Part shown: in pieces, positions 1 through 11,419 of the stretch | How positions within the stretch are numbered: position 1 is the stretch's first letter | Layout of the letters: every line of letters begins with the position of its first letter | Assembly: GCF_009870125.1 (NCBI RefSeq) | Contig: NC_046681.1 | Span: forward strand, 27,736,001-27,800,000 | Source of the DNA: Drosophila pseudoobscura | Taxonomy: Eukaryota; Arthropoda; Insecta; Diptera; Drosophilidae | Length of the DNA stretch: 64,000 bases | Direction of reading: 5' to 3' | Position numbers and translations under genes: made by a program | Notes under the pieces: generated by a model | Told to the model about the DNA's origin: nothing | What the model saw: only the letters and a program-made list of their open reading frames with translations | The model's database searches: none

Positions 1-3000
1 TCAAGCGAAAGGCAAATTTATACACAAACTGATAAACAAAACAACAGCCAAGAAAACCCAAAAAAAAAGGAGACATTTTCCTCCTGCTTTGAGATGGGAA
101 AAGTCCTGGCCCCGAGGCCCAGAGCTGCAACAGTCCTTATCTTGACACTGTCATCTATTCGGGGGGGAAATTGGCCCGACACCGGCACCGGGAAACCCCT
201 CAGCCACTGCCACTCCCCCTCCCGCTGGCACTCCCATTTCCCATCTTCATCTCCGCTGGCATCTCGGGCCGCTGCCTTGGCACGCCTATCGCTGGAATTG
301 AATCAAATTACCTTGTAATCTTAACCTTAAGGTTATTTGCCATTGCCCGCAAAAAGCGCTTTGTGCTCGACTGCGTTTAGTTACTATTTGAGTGGAATCG
401 GAGCCCCATGGCAGCCCCATGGCAACACCCCGCCAGGCACCACCCCCCCCTCCCTGAAAGTTGCACCTTTCACACTTGTTTCGGTGGGGCTGTGGCGGGG
501 GGTGGCGGGGCGGCGGGCTCTCTATATAAATGGAAATCTAACATTACGTCCTATCATGATTGCAAAGTTTAAGTGAGTTTTGTGCCAAGTGCAAAGCTCC
601 TTGAGGTACTCCACTTCTCGTTGTTGTTGTTGTTGTTGTTGTTGTCGTGGGGGGCTCTTGGGGGATTTGGAAAATGTTGCAAGTCAATCAATGCGTGGGG
701 TGGGGGGGAGGGCGGTGCCATTGCATTGGAAGAACAGTTCAGCAATCAGTCCGGCGGCGGTGTGGGGGGGGGGTATCGATGCTCGATAAGGTATATCGGA
801 TTGAGTTGGCATCGGCATCGCCATCGATTCAATGACAGAAAGAGGCGAACCACCCAAGGGAGCGAAGGAAGGTTAAAAGTTGTGGCGGGTGGGGAAAGAA
901 AATCGCATTAACTTGGCCCGCCAGTGCTTGGTATTCAGGAAATGTTTAATGAGGGCCCAAAACGAGTAATAAGGAGAGGCAATGCCCCTAAGATTAGCCC
1001 CAGAACTTCTTGGAGGCCACCAGAAGATAGAGAAAGCCTGGCAGGACAGGGCCAATTGGTTTCTAGATCGATAGATGAGCAATGGACCTCCTAATGAACC
1101 TCTAAACAAAGCAACCAGCATTACTCGTTACTTTTTGGTAGAAAGACGGATAGATTTATAGATCTTCTTGGCAAAAAAAGCCTTTTTCAAGGCCCACGAA
1201 TGTCATTCTTCAAATTTTTGCACTCGCCTGAGAAGTAGCGAGTGCTTTGAACCATAGCGAGGACGCGAACCCTAGCAACGAGTACGATTTAACCCTAGGG
1301 GAATCTTTGGACTCAAAGCCATCTAGATCCTCTCTAAGGAAGGAAGACTCCACTACCACCGACTGGTGAGACGTTTGCGGGTTCGGGCAAGGGGAAAAAG
1401 GCACGAGGTACGGCCCATATGAGTGATTTTCGACTGATCCTAGCAGTTCCCAAGTGTCCCATGAGAGGGGCACACCTTTTTTGTTGCCCTTTTGTCAAAG
1501 TATTCCAAAAAGTTGGTCTCTTTTTTACCTTCGAATGCCCATAAACCCCCATAGAAGACAAATGAAAAAGAATTCTACATATCGCTGTACAAAACCCCTT
1601 CCTTTAGTCCCAAAATCATTATACCCCTCATTGCCTCGCCCCTCCCACGCCTCATCAGCCAGATCCAAAGCCAGAGCCAGGCTCTAATTTCACGCTCGTC
1701 TGGTGGCTCTTTTATAAGAAACTGTGCGTCTTTTTGGTATGCTTTTTTGAGCCATTTCAGTATGAGTAATCTGCCCCAGCAATGCCACAAATCCCATGGC
1801 TGCCATCCGCTGTTCAGCGCTTTTTTCTGCGCGGACAAACTTTTGCTCTTATTATTTATCCCATGTGACAAATTTTTGGTGCAGCAGATAATAAATTATG
1901 CGTTGCAGAAAAAAGGAATTAAATTACAAGAAAACGAGAAGAAAACGAAGCTTGGGATGCCCTAAGAGGTCCAGGGCTTGGGGTCCATGTAGGTCGATCT
2001 TTTGGGGCTTAATGCTCTGCTCTTCGAAAGGGTATAACCACAGAGGGAGAGACTGAAAAGTTTTGTCATCTTTGGCGGGGGTTTTACAAGTTTTTCGCGC
2101 ACGTTTTAATTTAATAATCGGCGTCTGGAGTCGTTTAGTGGTGGCAAAGTTTTCTGGCTTATCCTTAATCGCTGAGGAGGAGCGGTGAAGGGGACCCGGG
2201 GGAGGGTGGGGGGAGTATGTAAAAATGCTTTTAATTGGAGCATCGGATGCCTGAATAAATCATGTAATGAATAAACAAGCCCGCACACTTGTTGGCCCTG
2301 CATTATTTATGCGGCAAATCAATATCTGTGACACTTTGCCTTGCATCATACCGAATTGAATGGCATTTGCGATGCATGACTACGACTGCCACACGCAGTG
2401 GCAGCTCCCAGTGGAGTAGGAGCAGGAGTGGGAGCAGGGGCTGTGGCAGGAGCTGCCGGACTGTGGCTCCTGTCACACAGTTAAAATGTGATAAATTCTA
2501 TTACGTGACAGAGAGAGCGAGAGGGACGAGCACAAAATGCAAACGTAAACTGTATTGGAGATTAGGGATGGCAGTGGGATGGCGATAGATACACGATAGG
2601 CGATAGGTGGAGGAGATTCTGGAGGGGAAAGAGCAGGATAGAGATGGTATATGGATTGGGGGAGGCATTAGGGAACTAAAATGAAGAGTTTCACCCAGAG
2701 AGGGAGAGGTATTGCTGGCTTGGGGGATGGTTTTTGGGATAGGAGCTTCATTGAGGCCTAATTGTTAGCTGATTCTTATAGAGAGTGTTGAGATACAACC
2801 CTAGGGCACCTGGGCTTCCTTGGATGGTGCAAATATGGCCAATTTCCAGGCCTTTAGAGACCCGTTTCCCCCTGTTACCTGGGATTCCTTGGTCTCTGGA
2901 AATGTGACCACTTTCCAGGCCCTTCGAGACCTGTGGACAGACCCCCCATATCTCTTAGAAGTCCCCCTGTTGTCGTGCCTCACGTGCCCATCTCTGGATA

Positions 3001-4884
3001 ACTGTGGCTCTGCATAGAAATGTTTTGAATGGACAGGCAAGAAATCCATTTTGTGTGGCACCAAATCAAAATGTAGCAGCCAGAAACAGACGAACACTCT
3101 CCAGCGCACTATCCATGGACTCCGCACACTCGATATACTCGTAGAGACAGACAGACGGACGGCCGGACGGACAGTCGCAGAGGGGGGAAACACACATCTA
3201 TAAACTGTAAACATCAAGCTGAAAGTTGCATGTTGCATGTGGCTGTGGCAGTTGCACATTGAAAGCCAAAACTGACACCAGCAGACATTTAGTACGCATC
3301 GCATATTGAAATTGTAATTTGATTTCTGCCTTTTGCCACCAACTGTCCATCCCAACTGTCTCTCCCCCGCCCCTGTCTCCCCCCCTGGCCGTGGAGTACT
3401 CGCATTTCTATCGCCTTTGGGCTGCATGCCAGCAAGGTTCTTGCCCCCGAGCACCCCAACAATTGCGTAGTTTGCGAATGAATAAACGCATTCACGGCTT
3501 ACAGACCCAAATTGGGTCATTGTGGGTTGTTCCCAGCCGGAAATGAAGGAGGGTTTACCAAATGGAATGTATTGGAAGGCCCTGAAGGTGCTGGATTTGA
3601 TTGGGGGGAAATATGGGGAAGAAAAGGAATCCCCGACACTTGAATATTTTCGGCACAAGCCAAAGAAAACGGTGGATTTTAATTTTCATAAAAATCTTTA
3701 TTCCATTTAGCATAAATTAAAAAAAAATATATTGGCAATATTTATTAAAGAAAATTAAGGAAACAAATTTAATTTAAATAACTTGAATTTCCGTTCTAAA
3801 AAAAATTAAAATCACATAAACATTTTTTTTTTTTTAAGTTGTTTCTTCTGGACATTAGAAAAATTCTCAAAAATCATTTCGATTGTCTTTATTATGAGAC
3901 AGAAATTTTCGTTATTGTAAGTCCTTTTTAAAGGTCGAAAAATTGAAAATAAAAGCCTCGAAGGAAGTAGGTCCATCAATAATGAAAATAAGTGAGAAAA
4001 TTGGTAAAACTAGATGTGTTCCGAGTGATTTCATAAAGAATGGGTTAAATTATGTCAAAAACATAAAAACCGAACCAAAATTAATACTTTCGAGACGGCT
4101 ATGGGAACTGTTCTGCGAGCCGCATCTAAAAAACACGACCCAAAATCGATTTAAAAATTCTAAGACTGTCCTTTAAGCTAGTGCTAAAATAATAAAACGT
4201 GTTGTTTCGAAGACTCCAGTCGTAGACTCGTAAAAAACACTGAAACGGGATACTCCAATTGGGAACTCCAATGAGAATTTTTATTGGTTCTAAACTTGGA
4301 TTTGAATGGGAAGAAAGACCTTGGTTCAGAGGGAAACGCTGCTTGGGAATTGTAAGAATAAGGAGTGCCTGTCTCTGTGCCTGTGGAATTGGAACTTGGG
4401 AATCATAAGGGAGAAACTGGTTTCGATGGAATGAGGAGAGCTAAGGCCATGGAGCTTCAATATATTGGCAAATAAAATACACAATTAATGTGGGCCATCG
4501 AAATAAAGGGTTTTGCATGAGTTTTGGGCTGCGAGGAGGTTTGAGGAGGTTTAAGGAGGTTCCAGGAGGTGCGAGAAAGTGCGAGGAGGTGCGAGGGGGT
4601 TCGAGGAGGTTCCAGGAGGTTTGAGGAGGTTTAAGGAGGTGCGAGGGACCGTATGTTAAACACCGGTAGTGCCCGATAGTCTTAGGAATGTCTTTGCCAT
4701 CATATATTTTAGCTTAAAACATTTTTCAAAAATATTCCAATAGAGATAAAGGCAATCCTGTCAAAAATTGATTCATTTGCCCTCGAAAATAATGTCAATC
4801 TGTTCGTTCAGTGCTGAGAGAGAGCTGTAGACCCCAGGTAGCCAGTAGTATTAAACCGAAATAGAGTAAAAATTAAATCCCAAA
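1..4884. other. Non-coding stretch upstream of Mul1
   Basis: No gene is supported here. The stretch holds a GTT microsatellite at about 620-645, G-rich runs, a ~65-bp direct duplication at about 2810-2935, an AT-rich block at about 3700-4200 and a 10-mer tandem array at 4532-4648. One long minus-strand frame (2801-3658) is open but looks like chance; it is listed under rejected items. The sequence reads like fly intergenic or long-intron DNA. Confidence 0.6.
4532..4648. repeat. Degenerate ~10-bp tandem repeat (AGGAGGTTYR-like)
   Basis: About a dozen imperfect copies of a purine-rich decamer, with units such as GAGGAGGTTT, AAGGAGGTTC and GAGGAGGTGC. A longer sub-pattern recurs at both ends of the array. 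It lies about 240 bp upstream of the Mul1 start codon. All G-rich units sit on the plus strand. Confidence 0.8.
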
Positions 4885-5907
4885 ATGGATATCATAAACG
4901 AATCTGTGGCCCTCGGCGTGGATTTATTAATTTTCGGCCTCTGCGTGCGCGAATATGTGCACAACAGGAGGGTGGTAGGACTCTTGAAGACTGCGCCGCA
5001 CTACAGCATCGACGGAGATCTCAAAGGCATTGTGGAACGCCAAGAGGCCAAGGGTCTGCCGGTCTATGCGGAGATCCGGGGCACTGTCACGCCCAGGGGC
5101 GTGCCCCTGCGCAGCGCGCTGGTGCCGGGTGTCAGCGGTGTGCTGCAGGTTTTGAAGCTGCAGGAGCACCGGGTGGCCCGGGGCTTTACCGGCTTCTGGA
5201 TGGAGCATCGCAAGCTCCTGTTCAGATCCGCCAACGAGATGCCCTTCGAGCTGCGCAGCCAGCAGCACGGCGTGGAGATTGTGGACGCCCTGGGCGCAGC
5301 TGTGCTCGACGTGGACGTTGTCTACGACCACTACAAGCTCTCCATACCCTCCTTCCATGACCTGCTCCTGGGATTCTTCACTGGCATACGGCAAAAGGGC
5401 CTCCAGACCACGGAGGAGGTCCTGCGCGACGGCAGCCCCCTGACGGCCGTCGGAAGGCTGCAGCTGGTTGGAGACTCGTTGCGCATGCAGCCGTCGCCGG
5501 AGGCGGGCCTCTTTCTGACCACCGCCACAAAATCCGGCCTCATCCAGCGGTTCGAGGCTGCCAAGTGGCCCATGATCCTCAAGATTGCCCTTTGCGGCGC
5601 CGTCTCAGGCTTCCTGATCGGCCTCATCGCCAAGAAATTGTATCGCAAGAAGAGGCAGCAGAAGGAGGAGGCGCGCATACACAGCCGCCTGGAGAGGGAG
5701 CGTCGCGAACGCCGTGCCCGCAGTCGTCCCGCCGCCCCACTGTCGGACGATCAGCTGTGCGTTGTCTGCGCCACAAACCCCAAGGAGATCATTCTACTGC
5801 CCTGCGGCCATGTGTGTCTCTGCGAGGACTGCTCGCCCCGCATTGCCGCCAAATGCCCCGTGTGTCGGGGCAAAATCGTGTCCAAAGCGGCTGCTTTCAT
5901 CGCTTGA
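4885..5907 (+). CDS. Mul1: Mul1-like mitochondrial E3 ubiquitin ligase
   Basis: Intronless 340-aa protein. Mul1 (MULAN/MAPL) is an outer mitochondrial membrane E3 ligase that ubiquitinates or SUMOylates mitofusin and acts alongside Pink1/parkin. Seen here: a hydrophobic N-terminal segment (about residues 8-24), a central region matching the BAM (GIDE) intermembrane-space domain, a second membrane segment near residues 228-247, a basic/acidic linker, and a C-terminal C3HC4 RING of the type CVVC...PCGHVCLCEDC...CPVC at about residues 292-330. The C-terminus VSKAAAFIA matches my memory of the D. melanogaster protein. Length is normal for the family. The start (AAAATGG) is the first ATG and matches the family N-terminus. 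An ATTAAA signal lies about 50 bp after the stop. Catalytic and zinc-binding residues are intact. Whether this is the ancestral locus or a relocated copy cannot be told from one window. Confidence 0.93.
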   Translation: MDIINESVALGVDLLIFGLCVREYVHNRRVVGLLKTAPHYSIDGDLKGIVERQEAKGLPVYAEIRGTVTPRGVPLRSALVPGVSGVLQVLKLQEHRVARGFTGFWMEHRKLLFRSANEMPFELRSQQHGVEIVDALGAAVLDVDVVYDHYKLSIPSFHDLLLGFFTGIRQKGLQTTEEVLRDGSPLTAVGRLQLVGDSLRMQPSPEAGLFLTTATKSGLIQRFEAAKWPMILKIALCGAVSGFLIGLIAKKLYRKKRQQKEEARIHSRLERERRERRARSRPAAPLSDDQLCVVCATNPKEIILLPCGHVCLCEDCSPRIAAKCPVCRGKIVSKAAAFIA

Positions 5908-7100
5908 ATCGCAAATCTCGTGTGTCTATGCAATGTAAAGCCCTTTTATTATAAATTATTAAAGTGTTGACAAGTTTTAAGGATCCTCTGCGTTCGGAAG
6001 GCTCCAGTAGTGCCACCCATGGCTTTCGAGGCGCCCTGTAGGGGGCAGGGCCAGTGGCCGGCGGCTGCAGCTTCCACCAAAATCATTTCCTGTACAGCGG
6101 ATTCTTGGCCAGACCGCCGCAGAACCTTTGGAGCCTTTGGAAGGGTGTCCTGGTCCTGGCTTTCGACGCCTTCCCTACTGAAAGAGAGTATTGAATATTG
6201 CTTAAAGCCTCGCCTATGCCTCCCGCCGACAAAGAGGAACCTGAGGCTCAGTGCAAGCCCCTGGACCCTCCGCAAATCCTCTTGGGGCACAGAATATTGT
6301 AAGAGACAAGCGGGAGTCCGTCTCTCTACCAGTAAAAATGATTCCTTGCCTCGAAGCTCTCCTCGAAAAGTGATTACCAACCGATCGGCACTCTCTCTTC
6401 ACCGATAAATACCTTTGGTATCGCCTACATGGTCTGGGGCTCTGTATTTTATTTTATTTTAAATATTTTATGTGCTGATTTCCCCCCCATAGACCCCCTC
6501 AGAGCCAGTGCCTACCATGGGGCTCTGCTTAAAGCCTCGACAAGGCGGCACCTGCCCCTGGAGCCGCTTGGGGCACTTAAATCATTATTTAATTTGAATT
6601 TAAAATGCAGTCAAGAATTCTCTGCCTGCTCGCTGAAACAAAGCGCGGACAAATAAATAAAATAAAATGAGAATAAAATGGCAAACTCATTACAAGGCAA
6701 GTGCTGGACGAGGCAGGCGAGGATGATGCGGATAAGGATGATGGTGATGGTGATGATGATGTGGCAACAAGTCGGAGTCGGTCCGTGGCGCAGGCATCAC
6801 TTTCAACAATGGCACATGCATCGGGCCTCGGCACACACACACACCACTCGTCCGCAGAGCACAGTGAGAGCGAAAAAAAAGTGGCCAACAATGGGAGGTC
6901 CTGGCCAAAGGCACAATGGGACTGGGGACTGGGGACTGGCGGTGGGCCCCCCACAACGATTGTTGAGCTCTCCCACTTGGCTGCCTGCATTGTTGGTTCG
7001 CTGCTTCGTTGGGCAGGGCCGGTGTGGCGCCACAGCCTGGGGCATCTGGGGCATTGATGCCAGGTGACAGAAGGTAAAAACTAACTGCACTGCCGGGCGA

Positions 7101-7140
7101 GTGGGTGGCCCGTGGGTGGCCCGTGGGTGGCCTGTGGGTG
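7101..7140. repeat. 11-bp tandem repeat GTGGGTGGCCC
   Basis: Nearly four copies of GTGGGTGGCCC read directly from the sequence; the last copy is imperfect and runs into a GT-rich tail. Confidence 0.8.
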
Positions 7141-9842
7141 TGGTCTGTGTGCGTATATATTTATGTACTTGTGTGCATATGCCCGGCCATGTTTCGCAGC
7201 TAATTGCCGGCTATTTACATTTTAAATTGCCAGCGACTTAAAAACAAATCTACTTAAAATGCAGCAAGGCTCCATCCAGGGCTCCAAGGCTCCAAGCCTT
7301 ATTTATTTACCAGCCAATGAATTATGAAGCGGAGGCTACTTTCGAGGGGGGTTTTCTTTCATATTTAATATTAAATTGGTGGCTTTTCCTTCTCCGAAGC
7401 AGCCTTTGGATTGAATTGAGTTCGGGAATACCTTTCGTATGTCAATCCTTTGTCGTTTCTGCCGCTCTGCCGCTCCAATGGCCCTGCATGTGACATTTGC
7501 GAGAGCCGCAGAATGTTTTCTGCCTTTCCCTGGAATCCGTCTTTTTTCTTTTTTCTTTATTGACAACTTTGAAAATTGTTTGCACCGCAACCTGGCACCA
7601 CGCCCACACCCACACGCCCCCGCCCATTGTGGTAATACTTTTGAGTGGTTCGGGCCGAAAGAGAAATTCGATAAAGTATGAAAATGTTTTTTTGACATCA
7701 ACTTCGTGATTTTCATGCAAAAATGTGGCAAAAACAAAGCTCAAAGAAGGCAAAGAAAGGCCCCAGCTAAGGAGTCGAAGACGCAGGATACTCTTTTAAG
7801 CTAAAGAATGGGTAGAATGTGTGATTAAGTGGGATTAAATGGTCTAAAGGCTCCATGGAAAGTAGTCCCAAGTGATTGCCCCAGTGTTGCATGCCCTCTG
7901 GCAGGGTATTCCGTGGCTTATCGATCTGCAAATTACATGCAACCCAAGTCGAGGCCAAAGGAAACAGAAAATTAGCCCAGGCCACGTCCCTGCCAGAGAC
8001 TGTCAAGTGTTGCATACTTTTTCGGGCAATTTGAGAGCCTCGCCTCTGACAGGGCGCCGTGGCGCGGGGGAGAGGAGAGAGGGGCGGCGTACACTGGAAA
8101 ATGGAGCACATTTGCATGAAACTGAAGTCGGAGAACGGCAAACATTAGCCAAAGTCAGATAGCCAGCGAAAGTGAGGTTTCGGTCGGGGCCGGGGGTGCT
8201 GCCAACCCTTTTGGCAAGCCACCCTCTAAAGAGTGGAGGGGGTGGGGCCCGGAAGCGGTGGCAAGTCAAATATGCTGCCAATGTTATTGATGGCACACGC
8301 ACCAAAACAAATTTGCTTAAATCTGTTTAATGTTTTCCCATTTTTTTCAGCGCCCTTAACTGGTTTTCCTCTCCACCCCATTTTCTTTTTCCGATTTTCA
8401 GTGTTTTTCCGCTTTTCTTTGTATTTTTTCAATATTTCTAAATATGTTTTTTCTTTGAACAATTTCCTAAAATATTTGTTGTGTTTTTGGGCCATGCGAA
8501 TGATTGGCCTTATAGATCATTTTGATGAGGGTTCTGGGCTATGATAAGTGGGGGGTAATTGGAGGGAAATGTGCGGAATTTGAGGCAAAAAGAGGGGAGG
8601 GAGGGGGATGGGGATATGTGGAATATTTTGAAATTTTCATAGGGGAAATATATTATTTCAGATTATTTCTTTCTCCTGCAGCTGTCCAACGATACTCGGA
8701 TACCTCTTCCCCTCACAAAGTATCTCTTTTCATCTCTGGCTTCATCCGCATTAATATTTAAACATTTTGAGCTGTGCTTTTCTGTATTTCAGTTTAATTA
8801 AGCGAAAATCCCAATGTTAACGACCAAAGTTTTTGCCTTAACAACGAAAAACCCAGAAAAAGCAGCAAAAAAAAAGAGTTTCGACTAGAAGATACCAAAT
8901 TTTTGGGATACAGTTGGATCCGATTGAATCTTCCCATACAAAAGGAGAGATGGAGATGTATCTTCTCGTTGGGTGGATACTTTTTTGCCTTGAAAAACTC
9001 TGGAGCGAAAATCCCCAGTAATACACATATTTTCCACATAATCAACAAAAGCACTAATTGCATAGAAGACACACCGCTCCGACGTTGATGGCTGATGCCT
9101 GAGAGGGCGGCGGAGGGGGGAGAAGAGAAACGAAATCCTTAAGAGATGGAGGGAGTGCCAAGCTATATGGATATCTCTGTCTCTCCGTCTCTCTGTCTGC
9201 CTGCCTCCCATTTCATTTCATTTGCGCTTCGTGTGCAACGGTATTAACGTTACAGTTACCATTTACCTTTACCAGACTACCCGCCCCCCGCCCCGCCCCC
9301 ACCCCGCGCCCAGCCAGGACTCTGATGACGCGCTAAGCTGTCTGCATGCGTAGACACCCACACCAGGCGCCCGTTTGGCTTTTGGGGAGCACCATTTCAG
9401 TGTGTCTCCCTCTCGCTATCTCGCTTGCTCCCCCCCTCCCCCCAGCCAGGGCACAACTTCATTAACGCAAAGCAAACACACGCATGTCATGCAGTTTTCG
9501 AACTGACGCTGGGAGCCAAGTGTTTGATGTTGTTGCCATTCCTCTACCAGGCTTCAGGATTCAGGCTTCAGGCAGTTTAAAGTTACATTTTAGATTCCAC
9601 CAATCAGGAGGGGGGCGGAACGGGCGGGCGGGGAGCACTGTGGCAGTGTCTGTGGGGCAGAAATTCCCAAATGTTTGGCGTATTTGATCAGGTGAGTGTG
9701 TTTGTGCTGCCCCACAGACAGACAGAGCGAGAATCAAGCTTTAGCTTTGGGCTTAACTAAATAAAAAATTAAACAGTGGACAACTCAGTAGGAAAATAAT
9801 TATTGGGCAAACAACAGGGACCGTCACAATTATAAATTAAAC

Positions 9843-10240
9843 AAAAAAAATAAAGAAATATGAATTAGGTATTTTCAGAATTTTTTTTAATTTTTAGAAC
9901 CAATTTTTAAGATACAAATAAACAAATTTTGTATGTATGAATTTTTTTATAAATATTATTATTAAAAAAATTGAAAATAAAAGTTTTGTCTGCATTTTTA
10001 TTTAAAAATTGATATACAATAAATTTTTTATAAATTTTATCACAAAAATTAAGAAATATGAATTATGTATTTTCTGAATTTTTTCAAATTTTTAAAACTA
10101 CATTTTTAAGATACAATCAAAAAATTTTTAATATATTAATGTTTATTGTAAATAATTTTATTACAAAACTAAAAATAAAAGTTTTGTCTAAATTTTAATT
10201 TCAAAATTGATATATACATATATTCAATTTTTGTTGTATT
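9843..10240. repeat. Diverged direct repeat, two ~200-bp AT-rich copies
   Basis: Two head-to-tail copies, about 9843-10030 and 10036-10240. Landmarks recur in the same order: AAGAAATATGAATTA, TATTTTC.GAATTTTTT, TTTTTAAGATACAA, AAAATAAAAGTTTTGTCT and AAAATTGATATA. The copies differ by scattered substitutions and small indels. AT content is very high, so these shared blocks, rather than overall similarity, support the call. No coding capacity is seen. Confidence 0.7.
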
Positions 10241-11323
10241 TTTATCATAGTTATATTTAAATTTGTATTAAAAAATTACAAAGAAATATTGAATTCAAAT
10301 ATATTTTGAACCAAAGGCCCAGAGCGCCCAAATAGCGGCTCATGTGTGAGCGCCAAAGAGCGAAATTATTATTATTATATCATTTTACCCTTAAGATAAA
10401 TAAACACAAAAAATATAGGCTTAAATGCGTACAAAAATACCTGAAAAAGCACAACAATTTTGAATATAAATTAAATTTGTATACAGTTTAAAAAAACATT
10501 ATTTCACAATGAAATTTGTGCGAAATTGCCTTGCAGTCTCAGTGTTCGAGTAATTGAGTAAATTTTGTCATCATCCTTGAAATGCATGCAAATTAACATT
10601 ATTTAAATAATTAATTGTAATTTGATGTGCTTTTCCAGCTGAGATGTTCGCTCCGCCCTCTTTTCTCCTCTCCTTGTGGAGGTCCTTAGATCTTAAGTCC
10701 CCTTCTCATTGTTTAGGCGCGGCACAGAGTCCATTAACAAAGCGTAACGATGTGTCATATGAGACACACACACACGGGGAAGGGGAGAAGGAGAAGGAGC
10801 AGGACCAGGACCAGGACCATGCCCAGGACCAGGCTTTTGTTGTTATTCATATTTATGGGTCTACTACTACCACGTGAGTGTGGGTGGCTGTGCATGGCTC
10901 TGCGATTGCCTCCTTAACAGGCCTAACGAACTGCCAAATTACGCCGAAATGGCATTAAAAATTTAAATTTTTTCGAGACCCATCAAAAGCGAAAACGCCA
11001 GCAAGTCCTAAATAACATTAAGAGGAAAATGCTTTTTTCTTTCCCCTCCCCCCCCCCCCTGTCCTTTTGTGTGGGTATCATTGGGTGTTTGTGTGTGTGT
11101 GTGAGCCCAGAGTGTTTGTGGCTTTTCTTTAAATAAATCATTTGGGTCGGTGTGAACAAATGCGGGGGGCTGTATCCATTGGAGGGAGGGTATTAGCGGG
11201 ATGGAAATAAATAGTGCACAAAAAAGAATGAGCTTCAAAAGGGTAGTGGGGACTTGAACCGCCTCATAAAATACTATTTCCTATTGGAATTCGCATTCAT
11301 CTATTCGTTTGGATATCCGATAC

Positions 11324-11414
11324 TTGCCGACAGGCTTGGATCGGTGCTTAGGTTGTTGGTCCGCCTAAAACACCGATCCAATGTGTGTTGCGGGTTCGAA
11401 TCCCGCTTCGGGCA
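11324..11414 (+). other. tRNA-like sequence with T arm and strong hairpin
   Basis: A perfect T arm (5-bp stem GCGGG/CCCGC around TTCGAAT) lies at 11390-11406, with a box-B-like GGTTCGAATCC. TTCGGGCA follows and can pair imperfectly with TTGCCGA at 11324-11330. Between them an 11-bp perfect inverted repeat (TTGGATCGGTG at 11336-11346, CACCGATCCAA at 11371-11381) encloses a TTAGG/CCTAA inner stem. A tRNA-style fold with a D arm, a 7-nt loop GTTGGTC and a long variable arm (AACAC/GTGTT) can be drawn. However, acceptor pairing is imperfect and the base after the would-be anticodon is a pyrimidine. It may be a tRNA pseudogene, a tRNA-derived element or an unrelated hairpin. Confidence 0.3.
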
Positions 11415-11419
11415 TGGAA

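Larger units (their letters stand above)
5908..11250. other. Non-coding stretch downstream of Mul1
   Basis: No gene is supported. It contains CA/GT microsatellites (about 6830-6845 and 11085-11103), an 11-mer array at 7101-7140, long AT-rich DNA (9830-10500) with an internal ~200-bp duplication, and a C/G-rich block near 9280-9320. Short frames here overlap on both strands and have simple-sequence composition. Confidence 0.6.

Noticed and set aside
2801-3658. 285-codon open frame on the minus strand
   Set aside because: No domain, composition unlike fly proteins, and it includes the ~65-bp duplicated block and low-complexity DNA; no splice or promoter support.
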